Of a stretch of DNA of 64,000 bases, positions 53,329-62,358 are shown piece after piece; position 1 is the first letter of the stretch, and the number at the start of each line of letters is the position of its first letter. Below the pieces are notes generated by a model. It worked only from the letters and a program-made list of their open reading frames with translations. It was not told where the DNA came from and did not search any database. Origin of the DNA: an uncultured Pelagimonas sp. (GTDB taxonomy: Bacteria; Pseudomonadota; Alphaproteobacteria; Rhodobacterales; Rhodobacteraceae); contig NZ_CANMKO010000006.1 in the NCBI RefSeq assembly GCF_947498515.1, positions 62,001 to 126,000 of the forward strand, given 5' to 3'. The position numbers were made by a program, and so were the translations under genes.

Positions 53329-54678
53329 ATGAAGGATCAGAACTTTCTGAAGGAAAACAACGCCCGCCAGCTTTGGCACCCCATGGGTCACCCAGCTGAA
53401 GCACAGGCTAACCCTCCTAAAATTATAACAAATTCCTCTGGATCAAAGATAACAGATATTGACGGCCACGAGGTTGTCGATGCGGTCGGCGGCCTATGGT
53501 GCGTGAATTTGGGCTACTCCAATGATGTGATCAAAGATGCCATCAGCAGTCAGCTTCAGGACCTACCATATTACTCGGCTTTTGCAGGCACATCTAACCC
53601 ACCAGCCATTGAAGCCGCCTTCAAAGTACAAGAGTTCTTTGCTGAAGACGGAATCGAACGGGTGTTCTTTACCTCTGGTGGTTCTGATTCTGTGGAAACC
53701 TGTTTGCGCCTTGCACGGCAGTATCATCGGCTACGCGGAGAACCAAACCGGACCAAGTTTTTCAGCCTGAAAAAAGGCTATCACGGCACCCACTTTGGCG
53801 GCGCTTCTGTTAACGGCAACAACCGGTTCCGGATCAACTATGAACCTTTGCTGCCGGGCTGTTTTCACCTTCCAGCCCCCTACCCCTATCGCAATCCGTT
53901 CAACGAAACCGATCCGGCGCGTCTTGCTCAACTCATCGCACAAGTGTTCGAGGACGAAATCGCATTCCAAGGGGCCGGGAGCATTGCAGCCTTGATCATG
54001 GAACCTATCCTTGGCGCGGGCGGCGTCATTGTTCCTCATGAAAGCTTTATGCCTTTGATGCGCGACATTTGTGATCGTCATGGCATTTTGCTGATCTCGG
54101 ATGAGGTTATCACAGGCTTTGGTCGTACCGGTGCTTGGTCTGGCGCGCGCCACTGGGGGGTTAAACCCGATATGATGAGCACCGCCAAAGGCATCACATC
54201 CGGTTACTTCCCGGTGGGGGCTGCGTTGATTTCTGGCAAGGTTGCCGAGGTGTTTGAAACCTCCGGGGCCGATGGTGCCATCTATCACGGCTACACCTAT
54301 TCCGCCCATCCCGTGGGTGCCGCAGCGGTCACAGCCTGCCTAGATGAAACCATTCGTTTGGATACCAAGACAAACGCCGCCGCGAGGGGAACCCAGCTTT
54401 TTGAAGGTGTAACAGAACTGGCCAAAAAGCACGGCATCATTGGCGATGTGCGCGGGGGGCACGGCCTTATGACCGGCATCGAGCTGGTGTCCGATCAAGA
54501 CAATAAAGAGCCGATGGATTTGGCCACAATGGCGCGCATTCACCAAACCGCTTACGAGGCGGGGGCCATGGTTCGGCTTGGCGCGCATAACATCTTGATG
54601 TCGCCGCCCCTGACCATTTCCGAGGACGAGATTGGCGTGATCCTAGCCGCTTTGGATGCTGGTTTTTCAGCGGCTTAA
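53329..54678 (+). CDS. Class III omega-aminotransferase
   Basis: 449 residues. PLP Lys287 in STAKGITSGYFPVGAAL; other markers are ITSGGSDSVETCLRLARQYH, the aspartate in LLISDEVITGFGRTG and HGYTYSAHPVGAAA. It resembles beta-alanine or taurine:pyruvate transaminases and related omega-amino acid transaminases; the substrate cannot be fixed. The pattern LPYYSAFAGTSNPPAIEAA near residue 85 is seen in both. ATG at 53329 after AGGGAGCC. No pathway neighbours. Confidence 0.88.
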   Translation: MKDQNFLKENNARQLWHPMGHPAEAQANPPKIITNSSGSKITDIDGHEVVDAVGGLWCVNLGYSNDVIKDAISSQLQDLPYYSAFAGTSNPPAIEAAFKVQEFFAEDGIERVFFTSGGSDSVETCLRLARQYHRLRGEPNRTKFFSLKKGYHGTHFGGASVNGNNRFRINYEPLLPGCFHLPAPYPYRNPFNETDPARLAQLIAQVFEDEIAFQGAGSIAALIMEPILGAGGVIVPHESFMPLMRDICDRHGILLISDEVITGFGRTGAWSGARHWGVKPDMMSTAKGITSGYFPVGAALISGKVAEVFETSGADGAIYHGYTYSAHPVGAAAVTACLDETIRLDTKTNAAARGTQLFEGVTELAKKHGIIGDVRGGHGLMTGIELVSDQDNKEPMDLATMARIHQTAYEAGAMVRLGAHNILMSPPLTISEDEIGVILAALDAGFSAA

Positions 54679-54684
54679 GCAAAT

Positions 54685-54713
54685 CGCCCGGCCTTCTGGG
54701 TCGGGCGTTTTAC
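54685..54713 (+). terminator. Terminator after the aminotransferase gene
   Basis: CGCCCG and CGGGCG arms with a 12-base loop and a TTTTAC tail, starting seven bases after the stop. Confidence 0.75.
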
Positions 54714-54802
54714 AACTACCAAATATCCCCCCTTCACAAATTCATTATTTAGAATATATATAGAGCAACCCGCAAGGCCGCCCGGCCACAAAGGATTGCT
54801 TC

Positions 54803-56566
54803 ATGCAAAGATTTGCCCGCTATTTCCCCATTCTGACATGGGCCAAAACCTATGACCGCGATACCGCGACCTCCGACATGGTCGCCGCGGTCATTGTAAC
54901 CATCATGCTGATCCCGCAATCGCTGGCCTATGCCTTGCTGGCGGGATTACCGGCTGAAATGGGGCTATATGCGTCGATCCTGCCTTTGATCGCCTATGCG
55001 ATTTTCGGCACAAGCCGGGCGTTGTCCGTGGGGCCGGTGGCTGTTGTATCGCTCATGACTGTCGCCGCGATTGGCAATCTCGGTCTATCCGACCCCGCTC
55101 AGATCGCCATGGCGGCTATCACATTGGCGTTTATCTCGGGTGGGATCCTACTTGCCATGGGCGTGTTGCGATTGGGTTTCCTCGCAAACTTCCTAAGCCA
55201 TCCCGTCATCGCCGGATTCATAACGGCGTCTGGCTTGTTGATCGCCGCATCCCAGCTAAAACACATCTTTGGGGTCGAGGTGCATGGCCACACCTTGCCA
55301 CAGGTCTTGGCTGATCTGTGGGCCCATTTGGGACAAACAAACGTGTTTACGGTGTTGATCGGTGTCGCAGCCGTTAGCTTCCTGTTCTGGGTACGCAAAG
55401 GGCTCAAACCTTTGCTGCTATCCAAAGGGCTCACACCGCGCATGGCCGATGTCTTGACCAAGGCCGGTCCGGTTGCTGCGGTTGTCGTGACAATCTTAGT
55501 CACTTGGCTGTTTGGGTTAAACGCCCATGGCGTCAAAATCGTTGGTGAGGTCCCCATGGGCCTCCCCCCCCTTAGCGCACCAAGTTTTTCCCCCGACCTA
55601 TGGAGCCAACTGTTCCTGTCGGCCCTCCTCATATCGGTCATTGGGTTTGTCGAAAGCGTGTCCGTGGCGCAAACTTTGGCGGCTAAGAAACGCCAACGGA
55701 TCGACCCGGATCAAGAATTGATCGGCCTTGGGGCGTCAAACGTCGCGGCCTCGATAAGCGGTGGGTATCCCGTCACCGGTGGCTTTGCCCGCTCTGTCGT
55801 CAACTTTGACGCTGGGGCGGAAACGCCAGCTGCCGGGGCCTATACCGCCATTGGCATCGCGCTTGCCGCGCTTTTGTTGACGCCCCTCTTGTACTTTCTC
55901 CCCAACGCAACACTGGCGGCGACAATCATCGTCGCGGTGCTAAGCTTGGTCGACTTTTCGATCCTGAAAAAAGCCTGGGGCTATTCCAAGGTCGATTTCG
56001 CCGCTGTCGCCGCAACGATCATTTTGACCCTAGGGTTTGGTGTTGAAACGGGCGTCTCCGCCGGTGTGATCCTTTCGATTGCGCTCCACCTATACAAAAC
56101 ATCGCGCCCGCATGTGGCCGAGGTCGGCCTTGTTCCCGGAACCCAACATTTCCGCAATATTCTGCGTCATGAGGTCGAAACCTACCCACAGATCGTAACC
56201 CTTCGGGTCGATGAAAGCCTCTATTTCGCCAATGCCCGTTTCCTTGAGGACTACGTTCTTAACCGCATCGCCGGAGACAAGGAGGTGTCGCATGTGGTGT
56301 TGATGTTCCCGGCGGTGAACGAGGTCGATATGAGCGCACTTGAAACGCTTGAGGAACTGAACCGTCGGTTGGAGGAAATGTCGATCAAGCTGCATCTGAC
56401 CGAGGTCAAAGGCCCGGTGATGGATCGTCTAAAGCGGTCTCACTTTTTGGATGAGCTCACCGGCGAGGTGTTCTTATGTCAGTATGACGCCTGGATCGCT
56501 CTGGGGCAGCGGATCAAGGCGGGTGCGCCCAAAGGGGCCAAGCAAGAAGGCCTCGTTGCCGAGTAA
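54803..56566 (+). CDS. SulP-family anion transporter with STAS domain
   Basis: 587 residues. About 12 to 14 membrane spans, with QSLAYALLAGLPAEMGLYASILPLIAYAIFGTSR (split over two spans) the signature SulP stretch, and SVSVAQTLAAKKRQRIDPDQELIGLGASN and GGYPVTGGFARSVVNF at the second. A cytoplasmic STAS domain runs from about 440 to 560 (LRVDESLYFANARFLEDYV, VDMSALETLEEL). Members carry sulfate, bicarbonate or other anions; sulfate is plausible given the sulfur genes nearby but not shown. Its 3' end overlaps the next gene by 93 bases. Confidence 0.9.
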   Translation: MQRFARYFPILTWAKTYDRDTATSDMVAAVIVTIMLIPQSLAYALLAGLPAEMGLYASILPLIAYAIFGTSRALSVGPVAVVSLMTVAAIGNLGLSDPAQIAMAAITLAFISGGILLAMGVLRLGFLANFLSHPVIAGFITASGLLIAASQLKHIFGVEVHGHTLPQVLADLWAHLGQTNVFTVLIGVAAVSFLFWVRKGLKPLLLSKGLTPRMADVLTKAGPVAAVVVTILVTWLFGLNAHGVKIVGEVPMGLPPLSAPSFSPDLWSQLFLSALLISVIGFVESVSVAQTLAAKKRQRIDPDQELIGLGASNVAASISGGYPVTGGFARSVVNFDAGAETPAAGAYTAIGIALAALLLTPLLYFLPNATLAATIIVAVLSLVDFSILKKAWGYSKVDFAAVAATIILTLGFGVETGVSAGVILSIALHLYKTSRPHVAEVGLVPGTQHFRNILRHEVETYPQIVTLRVDESLYFANARFLEDYVLNRIAGDKEVSHVVLMFPAVNEVDMSALETLEELNRRLEEMSIKLHLTEVKGPVMDRLKRSHFLDELTGEVFLCQYDAWIALGQRIKAGAPKGAKQEGLVAE

Positions 56567-57232
56567 AAGCACCGGGTAGAGCGGGCGACCAAAGCCCGCG
56601 CCGCCATCCACATTGACACGGTTGCCACGATGCTCGGGCATTTCGATGGCTGTGTGACCATGCACCACGAGACGGCCGTGGTCGCGCGGATCATCCAGAA
56701 AATCACCCCGAATCCAGATCAGATCCTCGGGGTCTTGTTGATCAAGTGGAACACCGGGACGAATACCGGCATGAGCAAAAATATGGTCAGCGGTTTCGTA
56801 AAGGCGCGGCAAACTGGCAAGCCAATCAACATGCTCTTGAGGAATGGCGCGCATCGCTTTTTCGCGAATGTCTACGTTGCTATCGCTCGGGTTCACCCGC
56901 GCCCCGTAGGACGCCAGCGTTTCAACCCCGCCGATTTTGGGAAGGAACCAACGCGTGCGGCTGTTATCCTTTGGGAGATCAGGAGTCGGCCCAAGAAAAC
57001 GCACCATATAGTCATCGTGATTGCCAAGCAGACAGGTCCAATCCTTGCCACTGGCCTGCCCCTGCATCAGTGTTTTCAAAACCGCCTGGCTATCCGGTCC
57101 GCGATCAATGTAATCGCCAACAAAAACAATGGGCGCACCGGCACAGGCATCCTGTGCAATGCTCTCTAGCGCCATGTCGAGTTGGTCAATTTGCCCGTGA
57201 ATGTCACCGACAACAAAAACAGGATCAGACAT
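56474..57232 (-). CDS. Metallophosphatase (PPP family serine/threonine phosphatase-like)
   Basis: 252 residues. Metal-binding motifs GDIHGQ (residues 8-13), GDYIDRGP and GNHDD are complete, followed by VVHGHTAIEMPEHRGNRVNVDGGAGF. PPP-like phosphatases act on phosphoproteins or diadenosine polyphosphates. Convergent with sulP, overlapping it by 93 bases at the 3' ends. The ATG at 57232 is preceded by a weak purine-rich stretch. Confidence 0.9.
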   Translation of the reverse strand: MSDPVFVVGDIHGQIDQLDMALESIAQDACAGAPIVFVGDYIDRGPDSQAVLKTLMQGQASGKDWTCLLGNHDDYMVRFLGPTPDLPKDNSRTRWFLPKIGGVETLASYGARVNPSDSNVDIREKAMRAIPQEHVDWLASLPRLYETADHIFAHAGIRPGVPLDQQDPEDLIWIRGDFLDDPRDHGRLVVHGHTAIEMPEHRGNRVNVDGGAGFGRPLYPVLLLGNEAFLLGPFGRTRLDPLPQSDPGVILT

Positions 57233-57295
57233 AGGCCGCCCCTTAAAAAATGTGGCTATGGGCTGCGGTTAATTTAGCGGAAAAGAATATGCAAA

Positions 57296-57324
57296 GAAAA
57301 ACGCCGCCCCGGTAAGGGCGGCGC
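57296..57324 (-). terminator. Terminator of the serC-serA operon
   Basis: CGCCGCCC and GGGCGGCG arms with a six-base loop, ending in TTTTT on the minus strand, 15 bases after the serA stop. Confidence 0.85.
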
Positions 57325-57338
57325 TTTGAAAGCTTAGT

Positions 57339-58937
57339 TTAGGCAACGTCAAACTGAAGCGGTTTGACCTGTTTGAACATGCCCGTGTCGCCAAGCTTGG
57401 CGATCACATCCGCCGGAACCGGCGCATCGACATAAAGCAGGGCAATCGCACCACCGCCCACTTCGGAGCGGCCAAGGGTAAAGTTGGCGATATTCACGCC
57501 GTGTTCGCCCATTGTCTGGCCCAAGGTACCGATGATGCCCGGCACGTCTTTGTTGGTGGTGTAAAGCATATGCGCGCCAACTTCGGCGTCGATATTGATG
57601 CCTTTGATCTGGATAAAGCGCGGTTTGCCGTCGCTAAACACAGTCCCGGCCACGGAACGCTCCATATCGTCGGTCACAACAGTGATCTTGATATAGCCGT
57701 CAAAGGTGCCTGCCTTGTCTTGGTTGGTCGTGCTGATCTGAATGCCGCGCTCTTTGGCGACAACAGGGGCGGAGACCATGTTCACATCAGGGTTGGCCTT
57801 TTTCATGATCCCGGCAATGGCGCTACAGTTCAGCGCCTCAAGGTTCATTTCGGCGGCAACACCGTCATAGAGGATATTGATGGCTTTGATCGGCTCGTCG
57901 GTCATCTGACCGGCGAATGCGCCGAGATGCTCGGCCAGTTTGATCCATGGACCCATAACCTTGGCTTCTTCGGCGGTCACAGACGGCATGTTCAGCGCGT
58001 TTTCAACGGCACCGGTCAGCAGGTAGTTCGACATCTGGTCGGCAACCTGAAGGGCCACATTTTCCTGGGCTTCGGTTGTCGCCGCACCAAGGTGCGGCGT
58101 GCAGACAACGTTGGGGAGGTTGAACAAGGCGTTCTCTTTGGCGGGCTCTTCCTTGAACACGTCAAAGGCCGCACCAGCAACGTGACCGGATTTCAGCAGC
58201 TCGGCCAGCGCCTCTTCGTCAACCAGACCACCGCGGGCACAGTTGATGATGCGCACGCCTTTCTTGGTTTTGGCAAGGTTCTCAGCGCTCAGGATGTTTT
58301 CGGTCACACCGGCAATGAAAGGAACATGCAGGGTAATGAAATCAGAGCGGCTCAGCAGTTCGTCCAGCTCAACCTTTTCAACGTGCATTTTTTCGGCTTT
58401 TTCGTCCGAGAGGAAGGGATCATAAGCGATGACCTTCATCTTGAGGCCGCGCGCACGATCACAAACGATGCCACCAATGTTGCCTGCACCAATAACGCCA
58501 AGCGTTTTGTTGGTTAGCTCAACACCCATGAACTTAGACTTTTCCCATTTGCCAGCATGGGTGGATTCACTTGCCTCTGGGATTTGACGCGCCACGGCGA
58601 ACATCATCGCGATGGCGTGCTCGGCTGTGGTGATCATGTTGCCAAACGGCGTGTTCATCACGATCACGCCCTTTTTGGACGAGGCTTCTTTGTCGACGTT
58701 GTCGGTGCCGATACCGGCGCGACCGATGACTTTCAGGTTGTCGGCTTTTTCAAGCAGAGCAGCCGTGGCTTTGGTCGCGGAACGAATAGCAAGACCGTCG
58801 TATTGACCGATGATTTCTGCCAGCTTTTCTTTGTCTTTGCCCAGTTCGGGCATGAAATCAACGTCGATACCGCGATCGCGGAAAATCTGAACGGCGGTTT
58901 CGGAGAGTTTGTCGGAGACGAGAACTTTGGGGGCCAT
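57339..58937 (-). CDS. serA: D-3-phosphoglycerate dehydrogenase
   Basis: 532 residues from the ATG at 58937 (AAGGACC upstream). NAD-binding GAGNIGGIVCDRARGL, catalytic Arg in INCARGGLVDEEAL and the Glu/His pair ending HLGAATTEAQENVALQVADQ. About 200 extra C-terminal residues form the ASB and ACT domains of the long form, usual for feedback by serine. First step of serine synthesis, operon with serC, 69 bases apart. Confidence 0.95.
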   Translation of the reverse strand: MAPKVLVSDKLSETAVQIFRDRGIDVDFMPELGKDKEKLAEIIGQYDGLAIRSATKATAALLEKADNLKVIGRAGIGTDNVDKEASSKKGVIVMNTPFGNMITTAEHAIAMMFAVARQIPEASESTHAGKWEKSKFMGVELTNKTLGVIGAGNIGGIVCDRARGLKMKVIAYDPFLSDEKAEKMHVEKVELDELLSRSDFITLHVPFIAGVTENILSAENLAKTKKGVRIINCARGGLVDEEALAELLKSGHVAGAAFDVFKEEPAKENALFNLPNVVCTPHLGAATTEAQENVALQVADQMSNYLLTGAVENALNMPSVTAEEAKVMGPWIKLAEHLGAFAGQMTDEPIKAINILYDGVAAEMNLEALNCSAIAGIMKKANPDVNMVSAPVVAKERGIQISTTNQDKAGTFDGYIKITVVTDDMERSVAGTVFSDGKPRFIQIKGINIDAEVGAHMLYTTNKDVPGIIGTLGQTMGEHGVNIANFTLGRSEVGGGAIALLYVDAPVPADVIAKLGDTGMFKQVKPLQFDVA

Positions 58938-58966
58938 GATAGTGGTCCTTGAATATAGGGAGGGAA

Positions 58967-58988
58967 CGGGGCCGCGCATGGGGCCCCG
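58967..58988 (-). other. Hairpin between serC and serA
   Basis: CGGGGCC and GGCCCCG pair around an eight-base loop in the 69-base gap; no T-run follows. It could stabilise mRNA or lower read-through into serA. Confidence 0.45.
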
Positions 58989-59006
58989 CGTTTTCACCAG
59001 AATGTC

Positions 59007-60152
59007 TTAGGCTTGCGCGTCGATTTCGGCAGCAAAGGCGTATTCGAGCCAAGGCAACATCGCCTCGATGTCGGCGGTCTCGATTGTACCACCACACCAG
59101 ATCCGCAGACCGGCAGGCGCATCGCGATAGGCACCCACGTCCAACGCAACACCTTCGGCCTCAAGCCGCTTGGCGATCGCTTTGGCAAAGGCGGCACCGT
59201 CTTTGATGCGGTCATCTGTGAACTTCAGGCAAACCGATGTGTTCGACCGTGTCGCCGGATCAACCGCAAGGTTGGCGATCCAGTCACGCGCTTCACAGAA
59301 ATCCCAAACGGCTTTGGCATTGGCTTCGGCACGATTGATCAGCCCCTTAAGGCCGCCAACAGACCGCGCCCAATCCAGCGCAACCAGATAGTCTTCGACA
59401 CAGAGCATCGACGGCGTGTTGATCGTCGCACCGGTAAAGATACCGTCGATCAGCTTGCCACCTTTGGTCAGGCGGAAGATTTTTGGCAGCGGCCAAGCCG
59501 GTGTGTAGCTTTCGAGACGCTCTACAGCGCGTGGGGACAGGATCAGCACGCCGTGTGCCGCTTCGCCACCCAGAACCTTCTGCCAAGAGAAGGTCGTCAC
59601 ATCCAGTTTGTCCCAAGGCAGGTCCATCGCGAAAGCGGCCGATGTGGCGTCGCAGATGGTTAGACCGTCACGGTCCGCCGGGATCGCGTCGCCATTTGGA
59701 ACCCGCACACCCGAGGTGGTGCCGTTCCAAGTAAAGACAACGTCATTGTTAAAGTCGATGGTCGCGAAATCGACGATCTCACCGTAATCGGCGGTTTTGA
59801 CCTCGGCGTCGATTTTCAGCTGTTTGACAACATCGGTGACCCAGCCAGAGCCAAAGCTTTCCCAAGCCACCATCTCGGCCTTGCGTGCGCCGAGCATCGA
59901 CCACATCGCCATTTCCATCGCGCCAGTGTCGGACGCCGGAACGATGCCGATTTTGTAATCAGCGGGAATACCCAACAGCTCGCGCGTCTCTTCGATCGCG
60001 GCTTTCAGCTTGGATTTGCCAATAGCGGCACGGTGCGAGCGGCCCAAAGGCGCGTCAGCAAGTTTATCCAGCGAGAATGTGGGGATTTTGGCGCAAGGGC
60101 CGGAAGAAAAACGCGGGTTAGCCGGCCGCGTGGCAGGTTTAGTCATAGCCAT
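59007..60152 (-). CDS. serC: Phosphoserine aminotransferase
   Basis: 381 residues from the ATG at 60152 (AAGGAT upstream); a second ATG six bases later is possible. PLP Lys in [47 protein letters not shown] and [11 protein letters not shown] are as in the alphaproteobacterial long SerC type. It converts phosphohydroxypyruvate to phosphoserine. First gene of the serC-serA operon. Confidence 0.94.
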   Translation of the reverse strand: MAMTKPATRPANPRFSSGPCAKIPTFSLDKLADAPLGRSHRAAIGKSKLKAAIEETRELLGIPADYKIGIVPASDTGAMEMAMWSMLGARKAEMVAWESFGSGWVTDVVKQLKIDAEVKTADYGEIVDFATIDFNNDVVFTWNGTTSGVRVPNGDAIPADRDGLTICDATSAAFAMDLPWDKLDVTTFSWQKVLGGEAAHGVLILSPRAVERLESYTPAWPLPKIFRLTKGGKLIDGIFTGATINTPSMLCVEDYLVALDWARSVGGLKGLINRAEANAKAVWDFCEARDWIANLAVDPATRSNTSVCLKFTDDRIKDGAAFAKAIAKRLEAEGVALDVGAYRDAPAGLRIWCGGTIETADIEAMLPWLEYAFAAEIDAQA

Positions 60153-60157
60153 TGATG

Positions 60158-60245
60158 CTATCCTTACAGATATTCGCCCTTCGTTGGGGAAGGGTGTCCC
60201 GCTGCCGGACCTATCCGTCGCCTTGCGGTCGCGCAAGTCGGAAAA
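60158..60245 (-). ncRNA. Probable serC leader RNA motif
   Basis: The leader before serC has a compact hairpin (CCGCAAGG region), a GGTCCGGCAGCGGGACACC segment, and a CCCTTCCCCAACGAAGGG hairpin just before AAGGAT, the ribosome site. A structured serC motif was described upstream of serC operons in Rhodobacterales (Rfam serC); position and layout fit it. The exact consensus could not be checked. Confidence 0.5.
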
Positions 60246-60325
60246 ATGCAAAAAATGGCCGTTTTCGACTTATGGAGGAGACAACTTGGAGCGGATCGGA
60301 AACATGACGGTTTGGTTAACACCCT

Positions 60326-60895
60326 TCAAAGCCGCGCTAGACCGCCTTCCACAAAGTCCCCCGCCAACTCTGCATACTCTTGACGAGAAAGGCCTTTTCC
60401 CGGCCGATGCCACATGTAAAACCAATTGAGGATACCATACACCGTCATGGTGGCGGCCCGTAGCCGTTCTGGGTCCATCCCCGGTTTGACCGCCTCGATT
60501 GCGACGCTCATCGCCTCGATCAAATAGCGCTGCGCCGCCAAAAGCGGGGTCTGCATCTCCGCAGGAAGGGCGGACAATGATTCGAGCTGAAGCTTGTGCT
60601 CGGCGTCCGCATCCTCATAGGAATCCAGAATTGCAGCGATCAAAGCGCGCAACCCTTTGGGCGCGCTTTCCTCAACCACATTCACCAATTCGGTGAGATG
60701 CGCGTCAAGAATATCAAACAGCAACGCTTCTTTGCTGTCGTGGTAGTGATAGATCAGCGCCTTAGAGACACCGATTTCCCGCGCGGCCCCATTCATCGAC
60801 GCACGATCAAACCCGTGCCGGGCAAAATAGGCCGCGGCCCCTTTGCGCAGGGCCTCACGTTTCTCGTCATGGTTTCGGGCTATTCCGCGCGGCAT
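60326..60895 (-). CDS. TetR family regulator, next to phenylacetate genes
   Basis: 189 residues. DNA-binding helix-turn-helix at residues 8-55 (EKREALRKGAAAYFARHGFDRASMNGAAREIGVSKALIYHYHDSKE in parts). The C-terminal domain carries ATMTVYGILNWFYMWHRPGKGLS, typical of TetR regulators of CoA-thioester pathways. Likely controls the paaK-thiolase-paaI operon, in the manner of PaaR. Lies 115 bases after paaK, on the same strand. Confidence 0.82.
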   Translation of the reverse strand: MPRGIARNHDEKREALRKGAAAYFARHGFDRASMNGAAREIGVSKALIYHYHDSKEALLFDILDAHLTELVNVVEESAPKGLRALIAAILDSYEDADAEHKLQLESLSALPAEMQTPLLAAQRYLIEAMSVAIEAVKPGMDPERLRAATMTVYGILNWFYMWHRPGKGLSRQEYAELAGDFVEGGLARL

Positions 60896-61010
60896 TTTTT
60901 TTCCTCTGTTGGCGGGTCGGTCTCTACCCAGCGCACCCCAATTTGAAAAGCGCTTGATGGGACGGTGGGTGGGGCGGCGCTCGCACGCGAGCCAGCGTCA
61001 CCCCGTCCCA

Positions 61011-62315
61011 TCAATCCTTGGGCCGATTGTCGACAATCCGCACCGCTTTGCCTTGGCTACGTGCCACGCCACCGGGCGAATCCACGTCAACCTTGACCGA
61101 TATACCAACCACCTGTTTGACCTTGGCCGCCAGCTCTTTACCGGCCATATCACCAAGTTCCACCGTATCAGGTAGCGTCTCAACTTTGACCCGCATCTCA
61201 TCCTTGTGCCCCACTCGGTTCAGCTCAAGCTGGAAGTGCGGAGCAAGCGAGGCAACGGTCATCAATTGTTCTTCAATCTGGGTCGGGAAGACGTTGACGC
61301 CGCGCAAAATGATCATGTCATCACTGCGGCCGGTCACCTTTTCCATCCGCCGCATTGACCGCGCAGTTCCCGGCAAAAGCCGTGTCAAATCGCGGGTCCG
61401 GTAGCGGATGATTGGAAACGCTTGTTTCGTCAAAGACGTAAAGACCAACTCGCCCATTTCGCCATCTTCTACCACCTCACCGGTCTCCGGGTTGATGATC
61501 TCAGGATAGAAATGATCCTCCCAAATATGCAGACCATCTTTGGTTTCCACACATTCATTGGCGACACCGGGGCCGATGACTTCAGACAGCCCATAAATAT
61601 CCACCGCGTGCATATCAAAGGCCTCTTCGATCTCAAGACGCATTGCGTTGGTCCAAGGTTCCGCCCCAAAAATCCCAACCTTGAGCGGGCTTTTGCGTGG
61701 GTCCAACCCCTGCGCGGCATATTCATCAATGATCGAAAGCGCATAGGATGGCGTGACCGTCATACCGGTTGCACCGAAATCCTCGATCAATCGAACTTGG
61801 CGTTGGGTCATTCCACCCGAAATTGGCACCGTTGTTAGGCCAAGTTTCTCGGCCCCGCCATGGACACCAAGACCTCCGGTAAACAAACCATATCCATAGG
61901 CATTGTGCAAAACATCACCGGGGCGCAGGCCCGAGGCCCGCAAACAACGCGCCACAACCGACCCCCACATATCAAGGTCATCGCGGGTATAGCCCACAAC
62001 CGTCGGCTGCCCCGTCGTGCCCGAAGACGCATGCACGCGGATCACCTGTTCGCGCGGCACGGCAAACATCCCAAATGGGTAATTCGCCCGCAGATCGCCT
62101 TTTACGGTGAACGGAAACTTGGCCAAATCCGAAAGCGTTTTGAGATCATCCGGATGCACACCGGCATCGTCAAACGCCTTCTTATAATGCGGTACATTCT
62201 CATAGGCGTGCCGCACCGACCATTTCATCCGCTCCAACTGCAGCGCAGAAATTTCATCGCGCGAAGCGATTTCAATCGGGTCCAGATCCTCTTTGCGAGG
62301 GGTGAGATCCTCCAT
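61011..62315 (-). CDS. paaK: Phenylacetate-CoA ligase
   Basis: 434 residues. Adenylation motif HASSGTTGQPTVVGYT, then GYGLFTGGLGVHGGAEKLG, IYGLSEVIGPGVANEC and the C-terminal RSDDMIILRGVNVFPTQIEEQ, as in PaaK of aerobic phenylacetate catabolism. It activates phenylacetate with ATP and CoA. Lies 43 bases after the thiolase. Confidence 0.93.
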   Translation of the reverse strand: MEDLTPRKEDLDPIEIASRDEISALQLERMKWSVRHAYENVPHYKKAFDDAGVHPDDLKTLSDLAKFPFTVKGDLRANYPFGMFAVPREQVIRVHASSGTTGQPTVVGYTRDDLDMWGSVVARCLRASGLRPGDVLHNAYGYGLFTGGLGVHGGAEKLGLTTVPISGGMTQRQVRLIEDFGATGMTVTPSYALSIIDEYAAQGLDPRKSPLKVGIFGAEPWTNAMRLEIEEAFDMHAVDIYGLSEVIGPGVANECVETKDGLHIWEDHFYPEIINPETGEVVEDGEMGELVFTSLTKQAFPIIRYRTRDLTRLLPGTARSMRRMEKVTGRSDDMIILRGVNVFPTQIEEQLMTVASLAPHFQLELNRVGHKDEMRVKVETLPDTVELGDMAGKELAAKVKQVVGISVKVDVDSPGGVARSQGKAVRIVDNRPKD

Positions 62316-62358
62316 GGCGCGTCCTCCTCCGACTTGCCGATATGTCTTTAGCTCAGGT

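Noticed and set aside
53329-56566. Taurine catabolism cluster (aminotransferase plus SulP carrier)
   Set aside because: A terminator separates the two genes and no sulfoacetaldehyde acetyltransferase or regulator accompanies them; the aminotransferase substrate cannot be set.
57501-58517. A 338-codon plus-strand frame
   Set aside because: Antisense to serA, with low-complexity Gly/His/Phe-rich translation and no ribosome site.
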